Assembly: GCA_009783555.1 (NCBI GenBank)
Contig: WRDH01000003.1
Span: 48,883 to 112,882, forward strand
Length of the DNA: 64,000 nucleotides
Origin: Oscillospiraceae bacterium
GTDB taxonomy: Bacteria > Bacillota > Clostridia > Oscillospirales > Oscillospiraceae
Direction of reading: 5' to 3'
Position 1 is the first letter of the stretch. Every line of letters begins with the position of its first letter. The notes under the pieces were generated by a model. The model had not been told where the DNA came from. It did no database searches and saw only the letters and a list, made by a program, of their open reading frames with translations. The translations under genes were made by a program, and so were the position numbers. Shown one piece after another: positions 8,712 through 17,781 of this stretch.

Positions 8712-9917
8712 ATGAGTAACATGTCAAAGAAGAAAATACTAAGTAAAAAAAGACTTCAAATGGAGGCTAGAAAAAAGATCCTTCAGCAAAAAGAATCACA
8801 ACAAACGGAGAAAAAAACTGCGCTTAAAGTAAGTGCTGTTGCGGAAGATACACTAGTAATGACACACGAAGCTGCTCCCACGATTGCGGAAAGCACATCA
8901 TCCGATGATATCGAGCATTTGCTGAAAAAAATAAAAATGGAAATAACATTTTCCGATGACAGCACCATCAACAAGGAGATTGTCATATCGGGCAATGAAT
9001 TAAGTAAAGCACCCACGGCATCAAATGAAAAAACGCTCAATGCTTTACATCCGGAAACGCAACCGGAAGAACTTAAAGATCTATCACCGCCCGAAGAAAC
9101 AAAAATACCCTGGGTAACAGTTGCAGTTTTAGCATTTATAGTTTGCGCATCTTTAGTTACAGGTATTATCCATTGGTACAACGCATATTATCTGCCCCCT
9201 GATGCCGTAGATCCCGGACATGTAATTGCAGATCCGGTAAGAACGCCGGACGCTAACCTCGAACAGACAAGAGAAGATGAAACTGACGCACAACCGCATG
9301 ATACGGATATTGACCCCGACCCGCCCGAAACAAGCCGGCGTTACGCAATCGAACCGCTCCCGGAATTTTTACTGCTATGGGATGAACACGACAATGAAGA
9401 TATTGTTGCGATTTTGACCCTGGGCGAAACAGAAATCCCGGTCGTTCAAAGCAATGATAACGCCTTTTACATAACCCATGATATAAACGGTAACCTCTCT
9501 CCATTGGGGTGGGTGTTTCTTGACTATCAGGTTGACCTTTATATAGGAATGGAACATAACATGGTCATATACGACCCCACCGGCGAATTTTTACGCTCTG
9601 TAATGCAGGAATTTGCCGAATATGATTTCTTCCTGAGAAACCCGATGATTTCATTATCAACGCTTTTCGGAGAACTTGAATGGGAAATATTCTCTTACTA
9701 TATCGCTCCTTCGGATTTCCCGTTTGCAATCGTAGACCATCCGGACGATGATATATGGGGAGAAACGGTAGAGCAATTTACATTGGCGTCATTATATAAC
9801 GCAATGCTTGACGTAACCATGTACGATCAAGTGCTGACAATAGTAGTCCCAACCACGGTAAACCCCGAATTATTCTATATCTTGCAAGCAAGAATGCTAA
9901 GGCAAATTACATCGTAG
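8712..9917 (+). CDS. Single-span membrane protein of unknown function
   Basis: I do not recognise this family. The 401-residue protein starts with a strongly basic, coiled-coil-like stretch of about 35 residues, then an acidic, low-complexity cytoplasmic region. One membrane span follows at roughly residues 134-155, then an Asp/Pro-rich linker and an extracytoplasmic domain of about 200 residues rich in acidic and aromatic residues. The layout (long cytoplasmic tail, single span, outer domain) fits a scaffold or anchor. The ATG at 8712 has AAAGGA 12 bases upstream; the frame is open to 8664. It lies between the DHHW gene and the transglutaminase-like gene and is co-oriented with both. Confidence 0.8.
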   Translation: MSNMSKKKILSKKRLQMEARKKILQQKESQQTEKKTALKVSAVAEDTLVMTHEAAPTIAESTSSDDIEHLLKKIKMEITFSDDSTINKEIVISGNELSKAPTASNEKTLNALHPETQPEELKDLSPPEETKIPWVTVAVLAFIVCASLVTGIIHWYNAYYLPPDAVDPGHVIADPVRTPDANLEQTREDETDAQPHDTDIDPDPPETSRRYAIEPLPEFLLLWDEHDNEDIVAILTLGETEIPVVQSNDNAFYITHDINGNLSPLGWVFLDYQVDLYIGMEHNMVIYDPTGEFLRSVMQEFAEYDFFLRNPMISLSTLFGELEWEIFSYYIAPSDFPFAIVDHPDDDIWGETVEQFTLASLYNAMLDVTMYDQVLTIVVPTTVNPELFYILQARMLRQITS

Positions 9918-9949
9918 AAGCAGTTACTCACGATTAAAGGTAAATTTTA

Positions 9950-11464
9950 ATGAAATCGCTCAGACAAAAATTACATTCAATTAAAAACGTTCTTTTACCC
10001 GTAATATTGATTATTGGGTTATCTGCTATCGGTGTTTCGGGTTGGTATTTCTGGAGCGTGTCACAATCGGCTTTTGAATTTGAGGTACAGGATTTAATTG
10101 TTCTTGACGGGCGGGACATTGACCCCGAGGAATTTTTGTTGCCCGGCAGAAATTTCGAACGTATTTCAGTCGTTTTCAGAAACCCTTTGTTTAGACCGGC
10201 AGTAGGGCATCAGGATGTCCACTTAACCTTGACAATGGGCATGAGATCGGTCGAAGCAACTGTTTCCTTATACGTCTTGACTGTAGTCACCGAAGATGAA
10301 CATGAATTTGGTACTGTCGGATCGCCGCCTAATCCGATGGGTTTTATAGTTAATTCTTCAGTGCTGGAGGGTGTACCTGTTGACCTCCGGTTTACTGAAG
10401 AGCCCATGTTGCTTAAAGATTACCCGGTTGGTGAGCATATATTACGCCTTACCCTAAATGGCGAACCATTTGAAGTCCTGCTTACAGTAAAAGACACCAC
10501 ACCTCCTGCGGCAGAACCTGTCGATGTCGCAATAAAAATCGGCGAAGCAGTAGAGCCGGAGGATTTTGTAAAAAAAATTACCGATGCGTCAAGCCATCTT
10601 CCTATCTTGATAACATATTACGGAGCAGAGCCTGATATATTTGGGCATAGCCAAACTATAACAATAAAGATAGAGGACTACTACGGCAACTATTCGGTAG
10701 TTCATGCAAATTTTACCGTAAAACATAATGAAGACCCCCCTGTTATTACGGGAGTTGAAGAAATCTTTTCAAATATCGGCGATACAATACTCTTTATGCA
10801 AGGCATTACGGCTTACGATGATTTCGGAAGAGATTTAACGGAACTGGTTATAGTCGACAGTACCGATGTCAACAAGGATGAAGTCGGCATTTACACCGTG
10901 CGTTACAGTGTTGTAGATTTTACCGGACATACATTTGAGGTTGAAGCAACTGTGCATGTTATTAATATAACAGCAGATTTTGTCAATGAAAGGGTAGACG
11001 GAATTCTTGATGGTATTATTGACGATGAAATGACGCAGTTGGAAAAAGTTCAAGCAATATTCAGTTGGATCAGAAGCAATGTATCGTACGCGCCTCTGGA
11101 TAGAAACAGACCGGAAACCTCATATGAGGGAGCTTATCTCGCTATACGGGCACGTCGGGGAAATTACTTGGAATTTTCCTCTATATCCGAGATAATGCTT
11201 ACCCGCGCAGATGTTCCGAACATGCCAATAGACCGAATCCCCGGCACACCCGTAAGACACCGCTGGAATCTTATAAATCCCGATGACCTGGGCTGGCATC
11301 ACTTTGACTCATTCCCCTCACCCTTCGGCGTCGGCATACAAAAAGCTTTCTTCACAGACACACAAGCAGATGAATTCACACACCACATAGCAACTCTGGA
11401 AGAAAACCCGATGAATAATTACTACACCTACGACCCCGCTCTATATCCGGAAATCGTACAGTAA
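9950..11464 (+). CDS. Membrane-anchored Ig-like/transglutaminase-fold protein with degenerate active site
   Basis: A 504-residue protein with an N-terminal anchor (about residues 15-35) and several beta-rich Ig- or cadherin-like modules (about 40-340, with DTTPPA and DPPVITG domain joints). A transglutaminase-like core occupies about 365-460. The core keeps the His (HRWN, His437) and the Asp (HHFD, Asp453), but the position of the catalytic Cys in the usual G-x-C-x-E/D-[YF] pattern reads G-N-Y-L-E-F, with Tyr406. It is therefore probably not an active cysteine enzyme and may be a binding module. It is the last gene of the envelope operon, ending directly at hairpin element 1. Confidence 0.85.
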   Translation: MKSLRQKLHSIKNVLLPVILIIGLSAIGVSGWYFWSVSQSAFEFEVQDLIVLDGRDIDPEEFLLPGRNFERISVVFRNPLFRPAVGHQDVHLTLTMGMRSVEATVSLYVLTVVTEDEHEFGTVGSPPNPMGFIVNSSVLEGVPVDLRFTEEPMLLKDYPVGEHILRLTLNGEPFEVLLTVKDTTPPAAEPVDVAIKIGEAVEPEDFVKKITDASSHLPILITYYGAEPDIFGHSQTITIKIEDYYGNYSVVHANFTVKHNEDPPVITGVEEIFSNIGDTILFMQGITAYDDFGRDLTELVIVDSTDVNKDEVGIYTVRYSVVDFTGHTFEVEATVHVINITADFVNERVDGILDGIIDDEMTQLEKVQAIFSWIRSNVSYAPLDRNRPETSYEGAYLAIRARRGNYLEFSSISEIMLTRADVPNMPIDRIPGTPVRHRWNLINPDDLGWHHFDSFPSPFGVGIQKAFFTDTQADEFTHHIATLEENPMNNYYTYDPALYPEIVQ

Positions 11465-11608
11465 AGGTTGGCGGTCAGGGGGTATTCGGGAAAGTTTAAT
11501 AGTTTCAGTCAGCACACAAATTTTGCCGATAGTGCAGGTTTCCACCAGCGTGCTAGTGCATTGGCTGGAACTATAAAAGTTTCTCGAATACCCCCTGACC
11601 GTCAACCT
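11465..11608. repeat. Long-stem hairpin element 1 at a convergent gene junction
   Basis: A 144-bp element starting right after the TAA of the transglutaminase-like gene and ending about 8 bases before the stop codon of the facing permease gene. The ~44-bp arms (starting AGGTTGGCGGTCAGGGGGTA) are inverted repeats with several mismatches. On the minus strand the core contains CCAATGCACTAGCAC and CGGCAAAATTTGTGTGCTG, nearly identical to the plus-strand core of element 3. It may act as a bidirectional terminator, a MITE, or both. Confidence 0.85.
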
Positions 11609-11615
11609 ATAATTA

Positions 11616-12734
11616 TCAAGCTTCTTTATTTTTCTCTGCAATAATAATAACGATTCTTTGCATAACTATAAACAGGAACAACAACACGCCGACCATTATT
11701 TTAGCATACCCCGACATTAAATTACCAAACGAAACGAATTTGCCGATTATCCCTTGAGTCATAACACCAAACATTGACCCGAGCGGATAGCCTATTCCAC
11801 CTGTCAGCAGTGAGCCGCCGATAACAACGGGGGCTATTACTTCCAGTTCCATTCCAATCAAGTGCCGTCCCCATCCGGATAGTAATGAAAGCGAAAATGC
11901 TATGCCTGCCAGAGCCGAACAAAAACCGTTGAAAGTATACACAAATATCCTGGTTCTCTTTACCGGCAAGCCCATAAGCTCGGCACTATGCTCATTGCCG
12001 CCAATCGCATAAACGTTGCGTCCGAGCTTTGTTGACTTCATAAGAATAATCGCGAAAATCAACAACACAATGAATATAAACACCCCTATGCCGATAGGTG
12101 CTATCAGTCTAGGATTACTGTGAAATATATCAGGGATCGGAATTCTCCACATTCCGAGCGCTCTGAAACCCTCATCAGAAATCGGAATAGAATCCGTGCT
12201 TATGATCAAAGCCAACCCCCGCGCGAAAAACATTCCTCCAAGAGTTGCGATAAAAGGCGGAACCTTAAAAATCTGTATGAGAATGCCCATTAAATATCCG
12301 AGTAATGTGCCGACAGCGAGTGCAACAAGAACACAGAGCCACATGGGTAAGCCAAGACCGATTGCATCCGGGCCGTGGTCTACTGCGGTGCCGAACGCCA
12401 GGATCATTGTTGACAGCGCGGCAACCGACCCGACCGATAAATCAATGCCGCCCGAGATAATAACCAACGTCATTCCTACTGCCGATATCAAAAGATGGGT
12501 ATTGTCCGTAAACAAGCTTAGGGTATTGCGGAGCGTTACAAAGTTTTCCCCGAAAATAATACCGCCGATGATAAATGCAATCAGAAAAAGCACAAGAGTC
12601 GATACAGAAGGGATAATTTTTACATGCTGTGCTATGAACCTTTTTATCTTGTCGGATTTAATCCGGGATGCAATCGGTGCTGCGATTTTTTCGGTAGCGT
12701 TATTTATTGCCTTACGTAAATCAAACTGACTCAT
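11616..12734 (-). CDS. Sugar ABC transporter permease, YjfF-like
   Basis: A 372-residue inner-membrane permease of the RbsC/AraH family with about 8-10 spans and the signature GGIDLSVGSVAALS. As the last gene in the order binding protein - ATPase - permease - permease, it matches the E. coli ytfQ-ytfR-ytfT-yjfF arrangement for galactofuranose uptake. It has an N-terminal cytoplasmic tail of about 45 residues. Its ATG has AGGAGG about 8 bases upstream, located inside the end of the preceding permease gene, which it overlaps by 14 bases; the two are clearly co-translated. The substrate is inferred from the binding protein, not proven. Confidence 0.9.
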   Translation of the reverse strand: MSQFDLRKAINNATEKIAAPIASRIKSDKIKRFIAQHVKIIPSVSTLVLFLIAFIIGGIIFGENFVTLRNTLSLFTDNTHLLISAVGMTLVIISGGIDLSVGSVAALSTMILAFGTAVDHGPDAIGLGLPMWLCVLVALAVGTLLGYLMGILIQIFKVPPFIATLGGMFFARGLALIISTDSIPISDEGFRALGMWRIPIPDIFHSNPRLIAPIGIGVFIFIVLLIFAIILMKSTKLGRNVYAIGGNEHSAELMGLPVKRTRIFVYTFNGFCSALAGIAFSLSLLSGWGRHLIGMELEVIAPVVIGGSLLTGGIGYPLGSMFGVMTQGIIGKFVSFGNLMSGYAKIMVGVLLFLFIVMQRIVIIIAEKNKEA

Positions 12735-13782
12735 TTGCTGCCACCTCCTGCTTATTTGATACCTTCGTCTTAAACAAGGATTTTACAAACCGGCCGGTTG
12801 TCGGTGACTGTATCAGAACAATCAAAACAATAACAACTGCCTTAATAAACATTGAGTATTGTATGCCTACTCCAAGGAAAGTCATTGTTCTCGGCAGCAA
12901 ATCCAGTATTATCGCGCCAATGACAGTGCCGCCCAGGTTAAACTTTCCGCCTTTCATGTTTGTACCGCCGAGGACGACGGCAAGAATCGCATCGAGCTCC
13001 ATGTCCTCTCCCGCCCGAGCGGGTTGAATTGCTAAAATATTGGATGCGCTCAGGATGCCTGCTATACTCGCACATAATCCCGAAATAGCGTAAATAGCCA
13101 AAAGAATTTTTGTGGATTTTATGCCGGAATATTTTGCAGCGGACTTGTTGATACCGGTAGATTCAACAAAAAGACCGAATGCAGTTTTACGGGTAAAAAG
13201 CCAAAACATCATAAATATAATAAACGCTATCCAGATCGGGTTTTGCACACCCAAGGTGAATCCGTTAGCTATCTGACCAAACGGAAGATGCCCGGTAGTA
13301 ATGCTTCGCTCCAGTGTGATAACCTGTGTAAGTCCGCGACCGGCTACCATAAATATCAACGTAGCGACAATCGGCGGAATTCCTATTTTCGCTACGAGAA
13401 AACCGTTCCACAATCCGCATACGACACCGACTATCATCGTTATTACAACAACAAGCCATAAAGCCATTGCCGTGTCCGCTGTTGGTGCGACAGTATCTCC
13501 TCTGATAAGGGAAAGCGAAACCGCGCTTCCTATAGCGAGAACCGAGCCGACCGAAAGGTCGACGCCCCCTGTTGCTATAACCAGTGTCATACCCAAAGCA
13601 AGCAGCATTACCGGAACCGAGCGCAGTAGAATCAACATAAGTCCGCCGCTCAAATTTCCGTCGGCATTAATCGAAACAGAGAAAATTCCCGGTTGAACGA
13701 TTAAGTTGAATATAACAATAAGCAACAGCACAAGCAACGGCGTAAACATAGCCGATCCTGTGATACGCTTCAGTACACTCAT
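12721..13782 (-). CDS. Sugar ABC transporter permease, YtfT-like
   Basis: A 353-residue polytopic permease of the same family as its downstream neighbour, with the signature GGVDLSVGSVLAIG. It forms the membrane channel as a heterodimer with the YjfF-like partner. Its ATG overlaps the TGA of the ATPase gene (ATGA), with AGGAGG just upstream, so translation is coupled. Confidence 0.9.
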   Translation of the reverse strand: MSVLKRITGSAMFTPLLVLLLIVIFNLIVQPGIFSVSINADGNLSGGLMLILLRSVPVMLLALGMTLVIATGGVDLSVGSVLAIGSAVSLSLIRGDTVAPTADTAMALWLVVVITMIVGVVCGLWNGFLVAKIGIPPIVATLIFMVAGRGLTQVITLERSITTGHLPFGQIANGFTLGVQNPIWIAFIIFMMFWLFTRKTAFGLFVESTGINKSAAKYSGIKSTKILLAIYAISGLCASIAGILSASNILAIQPARAGEDMELDAILAVVLGGTNMKGGKFNLGGTVIGAIILDLLPRTMTFLGVGIQYSMFIKAVVIVLIVLIQSPTTGRFVKSLFKTKVSNKQEVAANESV

Positions 13783-15287
13783 GCTTGTTCACCTCCTGCG
13801 ATTTTTTCAAGTATGCGGTCATGGTCTATTTCATCTCCGCGGAGCTCAGCCACTTTTTTTCTATCTCGCATAACTACAACGGAGTTTGACAGCTTTATGA
13901 CTTCCTCAAGCTCCGATGAAATAAACGCTACAGCCATTCCATTTTCGCACAGCTCCAATGTCAGCTTCATGATTTCAGCCTTTGCACCGACATCAATACC
14001 TCTTGTCGGCTCGTCCATGATAAGCGCGTCGGGCTCTGTTGCAAGCCATCTTGCCAAAATACATTTTTGCTGATTGCCGCCGGAGAGCTCCCCGATTTTC
14101 TTTTCCGCATCAGGCGTTGCGATTCCAAGCAGTTTTATATATTTATCCGCAAGTTCCTTCTGCTTCTTTTTGGATATGTACTTAAACATACCCATACGAC
14201 CCTGAAGTGCAAGAACGATGTTTTCTCTGGTCGTGAGATCGGCAACAACCGCATCGCTTTTTCTGTCCTCGGGGCAAAAGGCTATCTTTTGCTTGATTGC
14301 CATTGCCGGATTTCGTAACTGAACAGTGCTTCCTCTGACAGATATTGTCCCGTCGCTTATTCTGTCAATGCCGAAAAGTGCTTTTGCGGTTTCCGACCTT
14401 CCCGATCCAAGCAAGCCGGCAAAACCCAGGACTTCCCCTTCCGTGAGGGTTAATCCTATATCTTGAATTGAAGCCGGCACCGAAACATTTTTAGCTTCAA
14501 CAACTACTTTGTGTTCGTCCGTATGACTTGTCTTTTTAAGCTTTGTCATCTGCTCGAGTTCTTTTCCGACCATTAACTTAACAAGCTCTATTTGCGGTAA
14601 GTCCGCTGCTAAGTATTCACCGATAAGCTCGCCGTTGCGAAGTACGGTGATTCTATCGGAAATCTCGTATACCTGGTCGAGAAAATGTGTAATAAAGATT
14701 ATTGCAATTCCTTCAGATTTCAGTTTGTTAATGACTTCAAAGAGCCTTTTAACCTCGTCCTTATCAAGAGAGGACGTCGGCTCGTCAAGTATCAGTACTT
14801 TCGCATCTATATCAACTGCTCTTGCAATCGCTATCATTTGCTGTATTGCTACAGAATATGTATCAAGGTTTTTAGTGACATTAATATCTAAATCAAACTT
14901 CTTCAAAGCCTCTCTGGAAAGCCTGTTCATCTTTTTCCAGTCAATAAGAGCACCCGCCTTCATTGGTTGGCGGCCGATAAAGATATTCTCCGCAACCGTT
15001 AAGTTAGGGCAAAGATTTACTTCCTGATAAACACTGCTTATTCCCAGCTTCATAGCATCGCTGACAGAATTCGGTCTGATATGCCTGCCATCAAAAACGA
15101 TACTTCCGCTATCCATTTGATAGACTCCGGTCAAACATTTAATAAGAGTTGACTTTCCGGCACCGTTTTCACCCATAACACTATGAACCTCACCTCTTCT
15201 TAAGGTGAAATTAACATTAGCAAGTGCCCTCACTCCCGGGAAGTTCATCTCGATATTTGACATTTGAAGAATTACGTCGTTATCCAT
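13779..15287 (-). CDS. Sugar ABC transporter ATPase, YtfR-like (two nucleotide-binding domains)
   Basis: A 502-residue cytoplasmic protein with two fused ABC domains, as in RbsA/MglA/YtfR. The first half has Walker A GENGAGKST and Walker B LILDEPTSSLD. The second half has a modified Walker A (GLLGSGRSE), signature LSGGNQQK and Walker B LIMDEPTRGID. The degenerate second Walker A is normal for this family. It powers import together with the two permeases downstream. A terminator-like hairpin (15389-15423) separates it from the binding-protein gene, a common way to make more binding protein than transporter. Confidence 0.93.
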   Translation of the reverse strand: MDNDVILQMSNIEMNFPGVRALANVNFTLRRGEVHSVMGENGAGKSTLIKCLTGVYQMDSGSIVFDGRHIRPNSVSDAMKLGISSVYQEVNLCPNLTVAENIFIGRQPMKAGALIDWKKMNRLSREALKKFDLDINVTKNLDTYSVAIQQMIAIARAVDIDAKVLILDEPTSSLDKDEVKRLFEVINKLKSEGIAIIFITHFLDQVYEISDRITVLRNGELIGEYLAADLPQIELVKLMVGKELEQMTKLKKTSHTDEHKVVVEAKNVSVPASIQDIGLTLTEGEVLGFAGLLGSGRSETAKALFGIDRISDGTISVRGSTVQLRNPAMAIKQKIAFCPEDRKSDAVVADLTTRENIVLALQGRMGMFKYISKKKQKELADKYIKLLGIATPDAEKKIGELSGGNQQKCILARWLATEPDALIMDEPTRGIDVGAKAEIMKLTLELCENGMAVAFISSELEEVIKLSNSVVVMRDRKKVAELRGDEIDHDRILEKIAGGEQA

Positions 15288-15388
15288 ATCCTTATGACCA
15301 CTCCTTCCGTATTAAATGGTGTTAACTAATTATACATAATTTACACACATAAAAAAAGCATAATTTTTTTTGTTTTTTTTATGATAAA

Positions 15389-15423
15389 TTATTAAGGGGC
15401 TGTTTTGAACAGCCCCTTAAATG
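15389..15423 (-). terminator. Hairpin attenuator between binding protein and ATPase genes
   Basis: The arms AAGGGGCTGTT and AACAGCCCCTT form a near-perfect stem with a tiny loop. Downstream on the minus strand the sequence is A/T-rich but lacks an immediate long T run. It sits in the 160-base gap between the binding-protein stop and the ATPase start, so it probably causes partial termination or stabilises the upstream mRNA. Confidence 0.65.
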
Positions 15424-15448
15424 GATTTTTTTATTGTGCCACGGTAAA

Positions 15449-16468
15449 TTAATATACTCTGTTACCAACTTCGGCTGCTGCAGATGTGAATCTGTCGGGG
15501 AATACTTGATAGAGTGACATGTCAAAGGTGCCTCTGGGGTTGATGATTGTTTTCGGCGGGGTCCGGCCTGCTTCAAGGTCTTGAATAACTTCAACGACCA
15601 GCGGTCCGAGGAGCGGTGAACACTCGACTGTTGCGTTCATGTCGCCTGCGATGATTGCTTCAAATGCCGCTTTAACAGCGTCGATTCCGACGATGATAAT
15701 GTCAACTCCCGGGTTAAGACCGGCTTCTCTGATTGCTTGAATCGCACCCAGTGCCATACCGTCATTGTGTGCAAAGACAACATCGATTGTTTCACCATTT
15801 GATGCTGCAACTTGCAGGAATGTTTCCATTACTCTTTTACCTTCTTCGGTTTCAAAGTTGCCGGTTTCGGTTTGAGAAATACGCAGATTTGAGTGTCTTC
15901 CAACTGTTGCGTGGAAACCTTGCATGCGGTAGATTTGCGGTCCCGATCCGACCGTACCTTGAAGCTCAACAATGTTGATGTCTTCGCCCATGCGACCTTC
16001 ATGCTCGAGATATGCAATGAGCCATTCCGCTGCCGCTACGCCTTCTTCTTCAAAGTTGTTTGTTATCCACGATACGTAGAAATTCTCTTGATTGGGCATG
16101 TTGATTGTTCTGTCAATCATTATGAGCGGGATTCCTGCATCTTTAACTTCCTGCAGAACTGCATCCCAGCCTGTTTCTACAATGGGTCCGAACACAATGT
16201 AGTCAACACCTTGGGTTATGAAGTTACGGAGTGCAGCGATTTGATTTTCTTGCTGCTGGTTGGCATCATCAAAGAGCAAATCCCAGCCTGCTCCTTCGAT
16301 GGCGTTGCTTACGGATACTGTGTTACCTATACGCCAGTCGGACTCCGAACCGATTTGTGAAAAACCGACTGTGAGGTTGCCCGAGCCGCCACCGCCGCCT
16401 TCGGCGCATGCTGCGGCCATCACGAAAACAAGTGTTAGTGCTATTAATACTGCTAATGCTTTTTTCAT
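15449..16468 (-). CDS. Sugar ABC transporter substrate-binding lipoprotein, YtfQ-like
   Basis: A 339-residue exported lipoprotein: signal peptide with lipobox AAAC near residue 20, then a Gly-rich linker and a periplasmic-binding-protein type 1 fold. Sequence marks such as VGFSQIGSESDWR, QQQENQIAALRNFITQGVD and DRTINMPN closely parallel E. coli YtfQ, which binds galactofuranose. The real ligand could be another sugar. The ATG is preceded by GGAGG. It is the first gene of the transporter operon and divergent from a second, related binding protein at 16780. Confidence 0.92.
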   Translation of the reverse strand: MKKALAVLIALTLVFVMAAACAEGGGGGSGNLTVGFSQIGSESDWRIGNTVSVSNAIEGAGWDLLFDDANQQQENQIAALRNFITQGVDYIVFGPIVETGWDAVLQEVKDAGIPLIMIDRTINMPNQENFYVSWITNNFEEEGVAAAEWLIAYLEHEGRMGEDINIVELQGTVGSGPQIYRMQGFHATVGRHSNLRISQTETGNFETEEGKRVMETFLQVAASNGETIDVVFAHNDGMALGAIQAIREAGLNPGVDIIIVGIDAVKAAFEAIIAGDMNATVECSPLLGPLVVEVIQDLEAGRTPPKTIINPRGTFDMSLYQVFPDRFTSAAAEVGNRVY

Positions 16469-16779
16469 ATTATACCTCCATAAAATTTGTTGTATTTCTA
16501 CAGCTTGAATTATAGATGAACAAAGGGTGAAAAAAAATATAATATTTTATGAATAATGCCAGAATTTTTACGAAATTTGAATGAAACCTGTCTTAATCTG
16601 TCATGAAGTTGCAGACGTTGTACGACGTATGGTATAATGATTGCTGCGACAATCATTATAATTGATTTTATGCATATACCATAACGCTGTATGATGTTAT
16701 TTAAAATTTGTAAGACATTGCAACAGCTATGGTATAATTTATATCTGCCGGTATAATTGGAAAGTGAGGCTGTATCATA
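16469..16779. promoter_or_regulatory. Divergent control region between the transporter and its sensing triad
   Basis: A 311-base gene-free region rich in short symmetric repeats. TTGCAG (16609-16614) and TATAAT (16633-16638) form a plausible plus-strand promoter with an 18-base spacer. A second TATAAT is at 16733-16738. TATGGTATAA occurs twice in direct orientation, next to both TATAAT boxes, and once inverted (TATACCATA near 16674-16682). AATGATTG / CAATCATT (16636-16657) is a perfect 8-bp inverted repeat overlapping the first -10. These are candidate binding sites for the AraC-type response regulator at 19297. I see no coding sequence here. Confidence 0.5.
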
Positions 16780-17775
16780 ATGAGTAAAGCATCAATTCCT
16801 ATTCTTTTATTTATCTCTCTTTCATTAGTGCTCAGTGCTTGCGCCGGTGGCGGGGGTTCCGGGGGCTATAGTGATAACGAGGATGAGAGGATTATCGTTC
16901 TAGGGTTTTCACAGCTCGGTGATGAAAGCGAGTGGCGGACGGCATCAACAAATGACATAAAACGCGCGGCGGCAAGTGCCGGTGTTCAACTGATGTTTGA
17001 CAATGCACAGCAACAGCAGTTTAACCAGATTAAAGCGATAAGGTCGTTCATCTTAAAAGGTGTGGATGTTATCGCTTTTTGTCCGATTGTTGAAGAGGGT
17101 TGGGATAATGTCCTGGAAGAAGCAAGAGCTGCCAATATACCTGTTATAGTTGTTGACAGAGAAATAAAGACTGAAAGAGACGATCTTTATACCGCATTTA
17201 TAGGTTCAGACTTCCACAGAGAAGGTGTAAAAGCAGGAGAGTGGATGGTTGAAAGATTTGCTGATGTTGAAGGACCTGTAAGAATTGCGGAAATCAGCGG
17301 AACACCTGATTCCTCTCCGACAATCGGCAGGTATTACGGTTTGCGTGAGGTTCTTGCTGATAACGAAAAATTTGAAATTGTAATTTCTGTTTCCGGCGAC
17401 TTCATGCGCTCAAAAGGCAGAGAATGCATGGAACAGATACTTCTGGAAACGCCTGATATAGACATCCTCTTCGCGCATAATGACGACATGGCACTCGGAG
17501 CAATAGAAATCATGGAAGAACACGGGATAATCCCGGGACAGGATATTGTCATTGTATCCGTAGACGCGCAGCCATCAGGTATTGAAGCACTTATTCAAGG
17601 AAAAATAAACTGTCTCATTGAGTGCAGCCCATATGTCGGGGATGATTTAATGGCACTGGTCTTTAAGATTGTTTACGGTCTGCCTTTCCCGGAAAACACA
17701 TTTACGGAAACAAGGGTGTTCACGGATCAAGACGATATCAGCACATTACCGACGAGACCGGGATACAGACCATAA
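16780..17775 (+). CDS. YtfQ-like sugar-binding lipoprotein, probable co-sensor
   Basis: A 331-residue exported lipoprotein with lipobox LSAC near residue 20 and a Gly/Ser-rich linker, then a type 1 periplasmic-binding fold. It is a clear paralogue of the transporter's binding protein (shared LGFSQLGDESEWR, QQQFNQIKAIRSFILKGVD and DREIKTE). It is not followed by transporter genes but, seven bases later, by a LytS/YesM-type kinase and then a YesN-type regulator. From the known XylFII-LytS-YesN system of Clostridium beijerinckii, I infer that it binds sugar outside the cell and signals through the kinase. Confidence 0.85.
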   Translation: MSKASIPILLFISLSLVLSACAGGGGSGGYSDNEDERIIVLGFSQLGDESEWRTASTNDIKRAAASAGVQLMFDNAQQQQFNQIKAIRSFILKGVDVIAFCPIVEEGWDNVLEEARAANIPVIVVDREIKTERDDLYTAFIGSDFHREGVKAGEWMVERFADVEGPVRIAEISGTPDSSPTIGRYYGLREVLADNEKFEIVISVSGDFMRSKGRECMEQILLETPDIDILFAHNDDMALGAIEIMEEHGIIPGQDIVIVSVDAQPSGIEALIQGKINCLIECSPYVGDDLMALVFKIVYGLPFPENTFTETRVFTDQDDISTLPTRPGYRP

Positions 17776-17781
17776 GGCCGG

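Noticed and set aside
12196..12729. 177-residue plus-strand frame
   Set aside because: It is the complement of the YjfF-like permease; Pro/Arg/Ile-rich composition without ribosome-binding site.
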